From NCBI GenBank assembly GCA_052148155.1, contig JBKQIY010000196.1:1-33344 (forward strand): a stretch of DNA of 33,344 nt, read 5' to 3'. A program made the position numbers and the translations under genes. Below the pieces are notes generated by a model that saw only the letters and a program-made list of their open reading frames with translations, was not told the DNA's origin and made no database searches. Positions within the stretch are counted from its first letter, which is position 1. Every line of letters starts with the position of its first letter. This document shows, in pieces, positions 1 to 7,942 of the stretch. Origin of the DNA: JBBQER01 sp052148155 (lineage in GTDB: Bacteria > Actinomycetota > Acidimicrobiia > IMCC26256 > PALSA-610).

Positions 1-123
1 CTCGAACCGACCGCCGGCTGGCTGCTCGCCGTGCAGTGGCATCCCGAAGACACCGCCGCCACCGACCCCGTCCAACAACGCCTCTTCGACGCTCTAGTCG
101 CCGAGTGCGAAACCGCGAGTTAG
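1..123 (+). CDS. C-terminal end of a class I glutamine amidotransferase-like hydrolase (peptidase C26 / gamma-glutamyl-GABA hydrolase type), partial
   Basis: Only the last 40 codons are in the window, open from base 1 to a TAG stop. The fragment contains VQWHPED, the C-terminal hallmark of class I glutamine amidotransferase-like enzymes, where His and Glu complete the Cys-His-Glu triad. The spacing to the end (about 27 residues, with QRLFDALV) fits the peptidase C26 / PuuD-type gamma-glutamyl hydrolases that cleave gamma-glutamyl amides. The nucleophile Cys domain lies outside the window, so the substrate cannot be judged. The stop overlaps the stop of the convergent acyl-CoA ligase gene: TAG on plus and TAA on minus share two bases. 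No terminator fits between the two genes. Family is fairly sure; the exact enzyme is not. Confidence 0.75.
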   Translation, partial: LEPTAGWLLAVQWHPEDTAATDPVQQRLFDALVAECETAS

Positions 124-1658
124 ACGATCGTGGCGCGGAGCTCGTGTTTGGGGACCTTGCCGCTGGGGTTTCGGGGCATCACCTCGATGATCTCGAGACG
201 CTCCGGGATCTTTTGGGTCATGAGCCCGGCCGATCGGCAGTGCTCGAGGATGCTGTGCACCGTCGGCGGCGCAGCCGGATCGGCAGGCACGACAAACGCG
301 ACGACCATCTCGCCTCGTTCGTCGTCGGGGATGCCGAGTACCGCGACGTCGGTAATCGCCGGGTGGCCGTAGAGCACGTCTTCGACCTCTTTGGCCGACA
401 CGTTTTCGCCTTTGCGGATGATGATGTCCTTGATCCGACCGGTGATCAGGATTGCCCCGTGCGCGTCGAAACGTCCGAGGTCGCCCGTGTGCAAGAACCC
501 GTCGGCGGTGAACGCGTCGACGTCGAGTGAGCCGTCGACGTAGCCGCGCATCACCTGGGGGCCCTTCACGACGATCTCGCCTTCCTCGCCGGCATCGACC
601 TCGTTGCCTGCGCGATCGATCAGCTTGACGATCACGCCGTCGTTGGGCCGGCCCTCGGCGAAACGTTTGACGTCTTCGTGATCGTCAATGTCGGTCTGGC
701 AGACGATCGGCGCCTCGGTCATGCCGTAGCCCGCCGTCGTACCGATGCTCGACGGCACTGCCGCCCGCAACTCGTCGTGCAGTTGCGGGGGACGCGCTGA
801 TCCCCCGCTCGGGAAGTCGCGCACCGTCTTGTACGCGTCGGGATCGGCCTTGGCCTCGCCGATCAGCGCAGCGTGGATGGCGGCGGCGCCGTTCGCGAGC
901 GTCACGCCGTGTTTGCGGATCAGCTCGGTCGACGCCTGCGGCGTCCACGTTTCCATAAGCACCGCAGCCGAGCCGGTGAGCAGCGGCGTGAACACGCCGA
1001 TGATGATCCCGCCGACGTGGGTGAATGGGAACGCGACGAGCGCGATGTCGTCTTCAACCACGTGCGTCTTGGCGGCGTAGCCGATCGCACCGGCTACCAC
1101 AGAGCGATCCGTGTGCTGCGCGCCTTTTGGCGCGGCAGTGGTACCCGACGTGTAGAAGATCCAACGCACAGGGTCGGCGGCAGGGTCGTCAAACACCGGG
1201 GGGGCGGCCGGCAGGTTCGCGGGATCGCCGTCGGGATTCGAGTGGTCGGCGACGAGCGTACGCATCCCTTCGTTCTCGTGCGCGATCTGGTCTGCGAGCG
1301 CGGCGTAATCGAAGTTGTTCCACACCGACGGCGTGACGAGCAGCTTGCAGTTCGTCTGCGCCGCGATGAACGAGATCTCGCGGGCGCGGTAGATCGGCAA
1401 CATCGGATTCTGGATCGCGCCGACCCGGCACAGCGCGGCCACGAGGACCGCTGATTCTGTCCACGTCGGGAGCTGCCACGACACATGCATGTCGGGACCG
1501 ACGCCGAGTGCGAGGAGCCCGGCGGCGGCGCGTTCGGCAAGGTCGCGATACTGCGCGAACGTCGTTTGGCGATCACCGTCGTAGAGCATCACGCGATCGG
1601 GTGTGGCCGCGACCCGGCGCTCGATCAACTCCCAGATGCTGCGTGCGTCGTCGAGCAT
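120..1658 (-). CDS. Acyl-CoA synthetase (AMP-forming), cyclohexanecarboxylate-CoA ligase (AliA)-like
   Basis: This 512-residue adenylate-forming enzyme would activate a carboxylic acid to its CoA thioester via an acyl-AMP. Visible motifs: P-loop TSGTTAAPKG at about residues 170-179, GYGMTE, LHTGDLGRFD, GRIKDIIIRKGENVSAKEVE, and a C-terminal NPSGK whose Lys (about 501) is the adenylation lysine. The N-terminal stretch WQLPTWTESAVLVAAL and the PIYRAREISFI segment resemble the AliA / cyclohexanecarboxylate-CoA ligase branch of the FadD family; this is memory-based. The ATG was chosen because the family N-terminus begins there and because it overlaps the SDR stop by one base (TGATG), so the two genes are probably translationally coupled. 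A longer frame extends upstream but is only the antisense shadow of the SDR. The substrate is unknown; alicyclic or short/medium acids are guesses. Confidence 0.9.
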   Translation of the reverse strand: MLDDARSIWELIERRVAATPDRVMLYDGDRQTTFAQYRDLAERAAAGLLALGVGPDMHVSWQLPTWTESAVLVAALCRVGAIQNPMLPIYRAREISFIAAQTNCKLLVTPSVWNNFDYAALADQIAHENEGMRTLVADHSNPDGDPANLPAAPPVFDDPAADPVRWIFYTSGTTAAPKGAQHTDRSVVAGAIGYAAKTHVVEDDIALVAFPFTHVGGIIIGVFTPLLTGSAAVLMETWTPQASTELIRKHGVTLANGAAAIHAALIGEAKADPDAYKTVRDFPSGGSARPPQLHDELRAAVPSSIGTTAGYGMTEAPIVCQTDIDDHEDVKRFAEGRPNDGVIVKLIDRAGNEVDAGEEGEIVVKGPQVMRGYVDGSLDVDAFTADGFLHTGDLGRFDAHGAILITGRIKDIIIRKGENVSAKEVEDVLYGHPAITDVAVLGIPDDERGEMVVAFVVPADPAAPPTVHSILEHCRSAGLMTQKIPERLEIIEVMPRNPSGKVPKHELRATIV

Positions 1659-2410
1659 CAGATCGTGAGGCCGCCGTCGACGGACACGATCGAGCCGGTC
1701 ATGTACCGACACGCGTCCGACGCGACGAACACGGCGATGTTCGCGATCTCCTCGGGCTGCGAGTTGCCGAGAGGCGTCATCACCTTGCGGAACTCTTTCC
1801 ACGACACGCCCTCCGGCATGTTCATGAACTCCTTTTGCAGCGGCGTGTCGATACCGCCGGGCGCGATCGCGTTCACGCGGATCTTGCGCTCCAGGTACTC
1901 GTCGGCGAGTGCGCGGGTCAGATTCACGACGCCGCCCTTCGAGGCGCAATACGCGGCGCTGTACCGCTGCCCCATGAGACCAGCGTTCGACGCGATGTTG
2001 ACAATCGACCCGCCGCCGTCAAGCAGGTACGGGATCGCGGCCTGGCACACGAGGAACGTCCCGGTGAGGTTCACGCCGATGATGCGCTGCCAGTCTTCAA
2101 ACGGTGTCTCGTGCGAGTGCGAGAACCGTCCGATTCCGGCGCAGTTGAATACCAGCGAAGGCCGTCCGAGATCGCTCGCGGCGGTCGTGACCGCGGGCCG
2201 CACCGACGCCGGATCGGACACGTCGGCCTCACAAGCCTGCGCCCTTCCACCCCGCTCGCCGATCTCGGCGGCCGTCTTCTCCACCGCGTCGGCGACAATG
2301 TCGAGGCACGCGACCGCGGCACCCTCGGCTGCGAGTTGCAGCGCCGTCGCCCGTCCGAGCCCCGATCCGGCCCCCGTCACGAGCGCCACCCGCCCGTCGA
2401 ATCGCGCCAT
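1658..2410 (-). CDS. Short-chain dehydrogenase/reductase (SDR), classical type
   Basis: A 250-residue classical SDR that oxidises an alcohol or reduces a ketone with NAD(P). The cofactor motif TGAGSGLG is at residues 12-19, NCAG (variant of NNAG) at 90-93, and the catalytic set Ser141, Tyr154 and Lys158 is in place (YCASK). Asp37 in the ACLD segment after the second beta strand suggests a preference for NAD over NADP. Length is normal. The start at 2410 is set by the Shine-Dalgarno GGAGG five bases upstream and by the usual MxxFDGRVALVTG beginning. It is the first gene of a two-gene unit with the AliA-like ligase and may oxidise a hydroxyacyl-CoA made by it; that role is inference. The SD lies in one arm of a perfect 10-bp inverted repeat, described separately. 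Confidence 0.92.
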   Translation of the reverse strand: MARFDGRVALVTGAGSGLGRATALQLAAEGAAVACLDIVADAVEKTAAEIGERGGRAQACEADVSDPASVRPAVTTAASDLGRPSLVFNCAGIGRFSHSHETPFEDWQRIIGVNLTGTFLVCQAAIPYLLDGGGSIVNIASNAGLMGQRYSAAYCASKGGVVNLTRALADEYLERKIRVNAIAPGGIDTPLQKEFMNMPEGVSWKEFRKVMTPLGNSQPEEIANIAVFVASDACRYMTGSIVSVDGGLTI

Positions 2411-2415
2411 GTGTT

Positions 2416-2442
2416 CCTCCGTCGCTGCTCGGGCGACGGAGG
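2416..2442 (-). promoter_or_regulatory. Perfect 10-bp inverted repeat enclosing the Shine-Dalgarno of the SDR gene
   Basis: On the minus strand the sequence reads CCTCCGTCGC, a 7-base loop CCGAGCA, then GCGACGGAGG, followed by AACAC and the ATG. All ten pairs match. The SD (GGAGG) is entirely inside the 3' arm, so a transcript starting upstream of it would have its ribosome site paired in a GC-rich stem. Alternatively the palindrome is a DNA operator: a weak TATTAG (2443-2448) with TTGAGA 15 bases further upstream could place transcription initiation inside the repeat. The repeat is seen directly; either regulatory role is inferred. Confidence 0.55.
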
Positions 2443-2509
2443 CTAATACGCCGCCGGCAAATCTCTCAACGGATAGTCCCGACTCACCATGAACCTCGGC
2501 CAACGGCAA

Positions 2510-2540
2510 ACGGCCCGCCGAAACGAGGCCGGCGGGCCGT
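2510..2540 (-). terminator. Candidate terminator hairpin (11-bp perfect stem, 9-nt loop)
   Basis: ACGGCCCGCCG (2510-2520) and CGGCGGGCCGT (2530-2540) pair perfectly around a 9-base loop. Read on the minus strand the stem is followed by TTGCCGTTG, so there is only a very short T run. It lies downstream of the acyl-CoA ligase that stops at 2970 and upstream of the SDR operon on the same strand, a sensible place to end that transcript. The missing U-tract keeps this tentative, though actinobacterial terminators often lack one. Confidence 0.4.
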
Positions 2541-2969
2541 CTCGCCTCGAAATCCCTGGGGGGAAGGGAAGCTGAGGCGATTGCCACTTTCCAATCGGAC
2601 GTGCGCCGGCTCAGATGAGGCATATCCGCCACGCAGCGTGATGCACCGTCCTGGACGCGGCGGCGGGAGCACGATCAGTGCCGCCGACCGGAGCCGACTC
2701 GACGGCACATCGTTCCCGAACGCGGCGGCATCGAGGTCGCCGACAACGACGACCGGTCCTGGCTGCGAACGCAACGTCGACGTGACCGGCGCACGATCAT
2801 GTTCGTCGCGGCGCCATCCCGACGTGATCGGCATGCGCAACCGGGACGACGAGGCCACGCAGCGACGTCCCGAGCGCACGGCTGCGCCCGCCCGGTGACG
2901 GCCAGGTCGCCACGGTCTTGGCCGCCCCCGACGAAGTGCGACCCGCTCGACCTCGAACCGGTGGACGGG

Positions 2970-4508
2970 CTAATTCACCAAGCGGTCACGTCCTTGCCAG
3001 TACGGCTCGCGCAGCTTGAACTTCTGGAGCTTCCCGGTCGCCGTCCGCGCGAGCTCGTCGCGGAACTCGACTGCGGTCGGGCATTTGAAGTGCGTGAGCC
3101 GGTCCCGACAATGGGCGATGACGTCGTCCTCGCTGAGCGTCGCGCCCGGCGCGACGACCACGAGTGCCAGGACAGTTTCTCCCCACTTGTCGTCCGGGAC
3201 GCCGACCACCGCGACCTCAGCCACGGCCGGATGCGAGAAGATGCAGTCTTCGACCTCGATCGAGGAAACATTCTCGCCGCCGGAGATAATCACGTCTTTC
3301 TTGCGATCGGCGATCGCGAGGTAATGCTCCCCGTCGATGGAGCCGCCGTCGCCGGTGTGGAACCAGCCGTCGCGAATCGCTTCGGCGGTCTGTTCGGGCT
3401 GCTCCCAATAGCCGGCCATCACAACGTTGCTGGCGGCGAGCACTTCGCCCGAGTCGTCGACGGCGAGTGTGACCCCCAGCGCCGGCGCGCCCGCACGTCC
3501 GAGTCGCTGGGCTCGTTCCGGCGGCGCCAACCCGTCGTACTCGGCTCGAGCGCGATTCATCGTGAGCAGCGGCGACGTCTCGGTCAGTCCGTAGATCTGA
3601 ATGAATTCCCAGCCGAGATCGGTCTCGACCCGTTCAATGGTGCGGGTCGGCGGAGGCGCGCCGGCAACGACAATCCGAGTGCGGCCCGAACCAGGAATAT
3701 CCCCCGTCCACTGTTGCGCGGCATCGAGCACCGCGTTCACGACCGCCGGTGCGCCGCACAGCAACGTGACGCCATGTTCTTCGACCCGGCGCAGGATCTC
3801 GGCGCCGTCGACCTTGCGCAACACCACGTGGCGTCCGCCCATGCCGGTGACCGCGTACGTCATACCCCAGCCGTTGCAATGAAACATCGGCAGCGTGTGC
3901 AGATACACGTCGCGGTCGTTCACTCCGGACTGCCAACCGAACGTCGCCGCATTGATCCAGATGTTGCGATGCGTCATCTGCACACCTTTCGGGCGCGCGG
4001 TCGTGCCGCTCGTGTAATTGATCGTCGCGGTCGCGTCCTCGTCGGGCTCGGACCACGGCTCCGCTTCGACACCGAAGAGATAGAGCTCTTCGTCGGCCTC
4101 CGCGCCAAGAACCAAGCGGCGCTTGGCATGAACTTTTTCGAGCGCCTCATCGAGTTCCGGATCGACAAGAAGCATCGACGCGCCGGAGTGTTCGACAATG
4201 TAGGAGATCTCGTCCGCGCTCAAACGGAAGTTGATCGGCACGAGCACTCGTCCCGAGCCGCTCACCCCGAACAGCGATGTGAACAAGCGCGCCGAGTTGT
4301 GCGACACGATTGCGATGCGCTCGCCGGCGCCGATACCCAGCGCGTCGAGGCCCGCCGCTTGCGCGTGCGCCCGCGCCGCGATGTCGCGCCAGGTGACCGA
4401 CCGCCACGAAGCGGCGGGCTGATCGGGTTCGTCGATCACACCGACTCGCTCGCCGTAGACGAGCTGCGCGCGCGCCAAGAAGTCGTTGACCGTCAACGGA
4501 ACCCGCAT
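2970..4508 (-). CDS. Fatty/medium-chain acyl-CoA synthetase (AMP-forming)
   Basis: A second 512-residue adenylate-forming ligase, distinct from the AliA-like one. The P-loop TSGTTARPKG is at about residues 166-175. LHTLPMFHCNGWG is the signature stretch of the medium-chain/AlkK-like and plant AAE-like branch. IYGLTETSPL, WFHTGDGG and DRKKDVIISGGENVSSIEVE follow, and the C-terminal TGKLQKFKLRE carries the adenylation Lys at about 493. It should make acyl-CoA from a free acid, ATP and CoA in the cytosol. The start is firm: AAAGGAG (4516-4522) lies seven bases upstream of the ATG. It appears to be a single-gene unit, with a long gap to the SDR operon downstream and a divergent mannosidase gene upstream. 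Substrate chain length cannot be read from the sequence. Confidence 0.92.
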   Translation of the reverse strand: MRVPLTVNDFLARAQLVYGERVGVIDEPDQPAASWRSVTWRDIAARAHAQAAGLDALGIGAGERIAIVSHNSARLFTSLFGVSGSGRVLVPINFRLSADEISYIVEHSGASMLLVDPELDEALEKVHAKRRLVLGAEADEELYLFGVEAEPWSEPDEDATATINYTSGTTARPKGVQMTHRNIWINAATFGWQSGVNDRDVYLHTLPMFHCNGWGMTYAVTGMGGRHVVLRKVDGAEILRRVEEHGVTLLCGAPAVVNAVLDAAQQWTGDIPGSGRTRIVVAGAPPPTRTIERVETDLGWEFIQIYGLTETSPLLTMNRARAEYDGLAPPERAQRLGRAGAPALGVTLAVDDSGEVLAASNVVMAGYWEQPEQTAEAIRDGWFHTGDGGSIDGEHYLAIADRKKDVIISGGENVSSIEVEDCIFSHPAVAEVAVVGVPDDKWGETVLALVVVAPGATLSEDDVIAHCRDRLTHFKCPTAVEFRDELARTATGKLQKFKLREPYWQGRDRLVN

Positions 4509-4644
4509 CGAGTATCTCCTTTACGTTGGCCAACTTCCCACGAACCTGACTGTTCGACTGGGAGCTCATGCCTTCCCTGACAGTTGCCGACCGCGTATAG
4601 CCGCCCAGGCCAGCGCCGTACGCCCGGGTAGCTGCCACTGTGTC

Positions 4645-7068
4645 ATGATCGACGCGGCCGCGCTACGACAGCGAGCGAGGAGGCACGCGATCCGCCATTC
4701 GCGACCCGCCGACGCCCGACGCGTTGGCGGTCCTGTGGTTGCCGTCGTCACGCTGACAGTCACGCTGCTCGCCGCCGCGTGCTCCGGTTCGTCGAGCACG
4801 CATCCACTGGCTGTTTCGTCCGTCGTCGTCCCGACCTCGCTCGTCAACCCTTTCATGGGGACCGGCGTGGGCGGCTCGGCCGTCGGCGACATCGATGCCT
4901 CACCTGCGGCCGCCCTCCCACTCGGCATGATGCAGTGGGGACCGGACACCGCACCCGATCGGTCCTCGGGCGGCGGATATCGCAACGGCGACACCGCGCT
5001 CTCGGGTCTGAGCCTCACGCATCTCAGCGGGCCGGGTTGTCCGGCCTACGGAGATGTGCCGATTCTGCCCACCACGGGCGCGGCCGTCGGCACGCCTGAG
5101 GCCGCGACGGCACAGTTCGCGGCCGACTCGCAACACGCGGAGCCGGGCCGCTACTCCGTCAGATTCGTGACGCCGTCGATCGGCGTCGACCTCGCGGTGA
5201 CGACGCGTACCGGCCTCGCCCGCTTCACGTTCCCGACGACGACCGCCGCCGACCTGTTGTTCAAAGTCGCCGACAGCGCAGCCGGCGCGACCGCGGCCTA
5301 CACCCACGTGGTCGGAGACGACGAGATCGCGGGATCTGTGACTTCGGGAGATTTCTGCGGCACGATCGGCAACTACACACTGTTCTTCGACGCGCAGTTC
5401 GACCGCCAGTTTGAGCGCTTCGCGACCTGGCAGGGCTCTCACGTTTCGGCCGGAGTCCGCGTCAGCACCGGACCACACTCCGGCGCGACGATCACGTTCG
5501 ACGCGACGCACAACCGCGTCGTCAACGTGAAGGTTGGCATCTCGTTCGTCAGCATCGCGAACGCGCGCGCGAATCTCGCGTCGGAGAACACCGGCTGGAG
5601 CGTTGATGCCGTCGCCCGTGCCGCGACCAGCGTCTGGAACGCGCTCCTCGGCCGCATCGCGATCACGGGAGGCACGAAGACCGAGCAGCAGACGTTTTAT
5701 TCGGCGCTGTACCACTCTTTGCTCGAGCCCAACGTGTTCAGCGACGTCAACGGCGAATATCCCGGCTTCGACCACAGGGTCCATACCGCGCGCGGCTACA
5801 CCCAGTACGCCAACTTCTCGGGCTGGGATATCTACCGGTCGGAGGTGCAACTGCTCTCCCTTGTCGAGCCAAGCCAGACCGGCGACATGATGCATTCCCT
5901 CCTCGCGGACTACGAACAGAGCGGCTTCCTGCCCAAGTGGCCGTACGCCGACTACGACAGCGCGGAGATCAACGGCGACTCCGCCGATCCGATCCTGGCC
6001 GACGCGTACGCGTTCGGGGTAAGAAACTTCGACGCGCGCGAGGCCTTGCGTGCCATGGTGAAGGGCGCCGACACGATCGGAACCGGTCTCGGCTGGAATG
6101 TCGAACGTCAGGACAACGACGAGTACCTCGCCCGAGGATGGATCCAGGTGGACCGGCTCGACAAGACGTCACTGGATTACACGATCGGCGGGTCCGAAAC
6201 GTTGGAATACGCGATCGACGACAACGCGATCGCCGAGTTCGCTACTTCGCTCGGCGATCACGCGACAGCCGCGATTTTCACCAAGCGCGCCGAGAACTGG
6301 CGCAAGCTCTTCAATCCGGCAACCGACTACCTGGCCGCGCGCCGCGCCGATGGCGCCTTCCCGCCTGGTCCCGCATTCCAGCGCTCCCCGCTCCCCGGCA
6401 TCGGTCAAAACGGATGGGAGGAGGGCAACGCGGTGCAGTACACGTGGAGCGTTCCGCAAGACCTGCGAGGACTGTTCGACGCGATGGGCGGGAACGCACG
6501 AGTTGTCACGGAACTCGATCGATTCTTCACGTACCTCAACACCAGCCGCAAGCAGCCGTACGACTGGGCCGGCAACGAGCCCTCGTTCGGCATCCCCTGG
6601 GAGTACGACTACGCGGGAGCGCCGTCTCGCACGCAAGATGTCGTGCGTCGAATCGTCACCGAACTGTATGCGCCCACCCCCAACGGCGAACCCGGCAACG
6701 ACGATCTCGGCGCGATGTCATCGTGGTACGTGTGGGCGGCGATCGGAATGTACCCCGAGACCCCCGGTGCGGCAGATCTCGTGCTGGCCAGCCCGCTGTT
6801 CGCTCAGGTGACGATCACGCTCGGCGACGGACATCGGATCGAGATCGACGCACCCGCTGCGTCGGCCGCGAATCGTTATGTGCAGTCCCTGCACGTCTCC
6901 GGAATGAACGCGCCCGCCGCTTGTCGCACCGACGTCTACGAATGTCCGTGGCTGCCCGCCTCGGTCGTCACCTCAGGTGCGCAACTCAACTTCACGCTCG
7001 GCGCGAATCCGAACGACTCGTGGGGAACCCAACCAGACGCCGCGCCGCCGTCGATCACCACGCACTGA
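4645..7068 (+). CDS. Glycoside hydrolase family 92 alpha-mannosidase, lipoprotein
   Basis: An 807-residue exported exo-alpha-mannosidase, a Ca2+-dependent inverting family that trims mannose from glycans. An Arg-rich N-terminus is followed by a hydrophobic segment ending LLAAAC, so Cys46 is probably lipidated. Family landmarks run in order: VNPFMGTG, PLGMMQWGPDT, LSLTHLSGPGCPAYGD, WDIYRSEVQLL, then WEEGNAVQYTW (Glu593 at the general-acid position) and PGNDDLGAMSSWY (Asp686 and Asp687 at the general-base positions). Length is typical. The ATG at 4645 gives a proper lipoprotein signal; a longer in-frame extension would overlap the divergent gene's 5' end. No Shine-Dalgarno is obvious, so the start is moderately sure. 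No other sugar genes lie nearby. The target may be mannan, mannosylated lipids or glycoproteins; this is unknown. Confidence 0.9.
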   Translation: MIDAAALRQRARRHAIRHSRPADARRVGGPVVAVVTLTVTLLAAACSGSSSTHPLAVSSVVVPTSLVNPFMGTGVGGSAVGDIDASPAAALPLGMMQWGPDTAPDRSSGGGYRNGDTALSGLSLTHLSGPGCPAYGDVPILPTTGAAVGTPEAATAQFAADSQHAEPGRYSVRFVTPSIGVDLAVTTRTGLARFTFPTTTAADLLFKVADSAAGATAAYTHVVGDDEIAGSVTSGDFCGTIGNYTLFFDAQFDRQFERFATWQGSHVSAGVRVSTGPHSGATITFDATHNRVVNVKVGISFVSIANARANLASENTGWSVDAVARAATSVWNALLGRIAITGGTKTEQQTFYSALYHSLLEPNVFSDVNGEYPGFDHRVHTARGYTQYANFSGWDIYRSEVQLLSLVEPSQTGDMMHSLLADYEQSGFLPKWPYADYDSAEINGDSADPILADAYAFGVRNFDAREALRAMVKGADTIGTGLGWNVERQDNDEYLARGWIQVDRLDKTSLDYTIGGSETLEYAIDDNAIAEFATSLGDHATAAIFTKRAENWRKLFNPATDYLAARRADGAFPPGPAFQRSPLPGIGQNGWEEGNAVQYTWSVPQDLRGLFDAMGGNARVVTELDRFFTYLNTSRKQPYDWAGNEPSFGIPWEYDYAGAPSRTQDVVRRIVTELYAPTPNGEPGNDDLGAMSSWYVWAAIGMYPETPGAADLVLASPLFAQVTITLGDGHRIEIDAPAASAANRYVQSLHVSGMNAPAACRTDVYECPWLPASVVTSGAQLNFTLGANPNDSWGTQPDAAPPSITTH

Positions 7069-7071
7069 CGT

Positions 7072-7713
7072 ATGCCTCGACCGGCGGCGCAGCTCATCGA
7101 ACGACACCGCGTCGCCTGCGCCGGGTTCTCCCGGGTCGCGGCGTTGGTACGACCCGATCAGTGGGATGCACCGACGCCGTGCACGGAGTGGGATGCGGGC
7201 GCGGTCGTCGAACATGTGATCGGCTTCCACGAGTTCTTGCTTATCCGGCCACTCGGCGTACGAGCGCATCGCCCGCGAACCGGTCCGGCCGCGCGATGGG
7301 CGGCGACGTCGACGGCGTTGTTCGCCGCGCTCGACGTGCCTGGCACAGTCGACCGGGTGACGGAACTCCCCGGCGGCGGACACAGCTCCCCTCGCACGAT
7401 GCTCGACGCGCTGACCGTCGATGTTCTCGTTCACACGTGGGACCTCGCCCGTGCCGCGGATCTCGACCCCGAACTCGACCACGACCTTTGCGTGCGCGCG
7501 TACGACACGGTGCGCGTCGACGATGTCCGCGGCACCTCCGACATGTTCGCCGTACGCGTGCAGGTGCCGTCCGAAGCCGATGCAGCGACGCAGCTGGTCG
7601 CGGCGTACGGCCGTGACCCCGGCTGGGTATCTCCTAGGCCCCGGGGTCCTCGCCGATTTCCCGGAGGGCAGTCGCGAGCGCAGCGCGCAGCCGGCGGGCC
7701 GTCGCCGGGCTGA
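7072..7713 (+). CDS. DinB-like / TIGR03086-type metal-binding protein (mycothiol-dependent maleylpyruvate isomerase N-terminal fold)
   Basis: A 213-residue four-helix DinB-type protein of the family that uses mycothiol as cofactor or whose members detoxify with it. WDAPTPCTEWD followed by His48, and a second site Asp117-x3-His121 (DVLVHTWDLA), match the metal-ligand pattern of mycothiol maleylpyruvate isomerase, with Asp in place of Glu at 117. The start lies three bases after the mannosidase stop, so the two may be co-transcribed. The family normally ends near GRDPGW, here residues 180-185. The remaining 28 residues are Arg/Pro/Gly-rich, overlap the convergent small gene by 80 bases and look like read-through after loss of the ancestral stop. 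The function of this member is unknown. Confidence 0.82.
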   Translation: MPRPAAQLIERHRVACAGFSRVAALVRPDQWDAPTPCTEWDAGAVVEHVIGFHEFLLIRPLGVRAHRPRTGPAARWAATSTALFAALDVPGTVDRVTELPGGGHSSPRTMLDALTVDVLVHTWDLARAADLDPELDHDLCVRAYDTVRVDDVRGTSDMFAVRVQVPSEADAATQLVAAYGRDPGWVSPRPRGPRRFPGGQSRAQRAAGGPSPG

Positions 7714-7885
7714 GGTGACCGACGAGGCCGGTGCCAGGTCGGCCGTGCTCCTCGACCGTCAGCTCGACGCGTGGATCGTCGCACTCCTCGCAGTCGTCGA
7801 GCACGGCAACGATCCAATCGACCTGCGCGCGCTCGGGATCATCCGGCGGATGGTCGTCGATGCCGTAATCAGCAAGCTTTTTCAT
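7634..7885 (-). CDS. Small acidic protein of unknown function with a CxxC motif
   Basis: An 83-residue acidic protein starting MKKLADYGID. It contains CEEC (about residues 32-35) inside an Asp/Glu-rich stretch, and ends in a predicted amphipathic helix (LSPATARRLRAALATALREI). I do not recognise a family. It reads like a true protein: Lys-rich start, balanced composition, no Arg/Pro bias, and C or G in most third codon positions. It overlaps the Arg/Pro-rich tail of the convergent DinB-like gene, and I judge this frame the more credible in the overlap. There is no clear Shine-Dalgarno before the ATG. The CxxC could bind metal or be redox-active, but a single pair proves nothing. Confidence 0.6.
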   Translation of the reverse strand: MKKLADYGIDDHPPDDPERAQVDWIVAVLDDCEECDDPRVELTVEEHGRPGTGLVGHLSPATARRLRAALATALREIGEDPGA

Positions 7886-7907
7886 CGTTGAAGTCTCGCA
7901 CGGGCGG

Positions 7908-7936
7908 CTGATATCCGCCTACAGGTCTCGTACGAT
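7908..7936 (+). promoter_or_regulatory. Probable promoter of the P-loop kinase gene (leaderless)
   Basis: CTGATA, a 17-base spacer, TACGAT, six bases, then the GTG start. The -35 matches four of six TTGACA positions and the -10 fits the actinobacterial TANNNT form. The start codon falls where transcription should begin, so the mRNA would be leaderless. This agrees with the absence of a Shine-Dalgarno. A near-repeat GTCTCGYACG occurs at 7893-7902 and 7925-7934, the second copy overlapping the -10; it could be an operator pair. Confidence 0.5.
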
Positions 7937-7942
7937 TGGCGG

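Larger units (their letters stand above)
2411..2969. other. 559-bp gap between two same-strand genes; no convincing gene
   Basis: Short open frames exist on both strands here, but none has a Shine-Dalgarno, a recognisable motif or plausible protein composition. They are Arg/Pro-rich, as expected for shadow frames in GC-rich DNA. The gap holds the SD-occluding hairpin next to the SDR start and an 11-bp inverted repeat at 2510-2540. A second, 7-bp inverted repeat (TCGCCTC at 2542-2548 with GAGGCGA at 2574-2580) flanks a G-rich stretch, CCCTGGGGGGAAGGGAA. Roughly 2600-2950 shows nothing I can name. It could be decayed coding sequence or a long leader for the SDR operon. Confidence 0.5.

Noticed and set aside
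2484..2898. Open frames of about 100-130 codons on both strands in the gap upstream of the SDR gene
   Set aside because: Arg/Pro/Ser-rich composition, no Shine-Dalgarno, no motif, and an inverted repeat runs through the region. Treated as noncoding.
2799..4580. Long plus-strand frame (593 codons) across the acyl-CoA ligase
   Set aside because: It is the antisense shadow of a gene with every family motif and a strong SD; the translation is rich in Arg and His and shows no domain.
4577..4601. CTGACA ... TATAGC as a promoter for the GH92 gene
   Set aside because: The spacer is only 13 bases, too short for a sigma-70-type promoter.
5937..7616. Long frame (559 codons) in another plus-strand register over the GH92 gene
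   Set aside because: An Arg-rich shadow; the GH92 frame carries the catalytic motifs.
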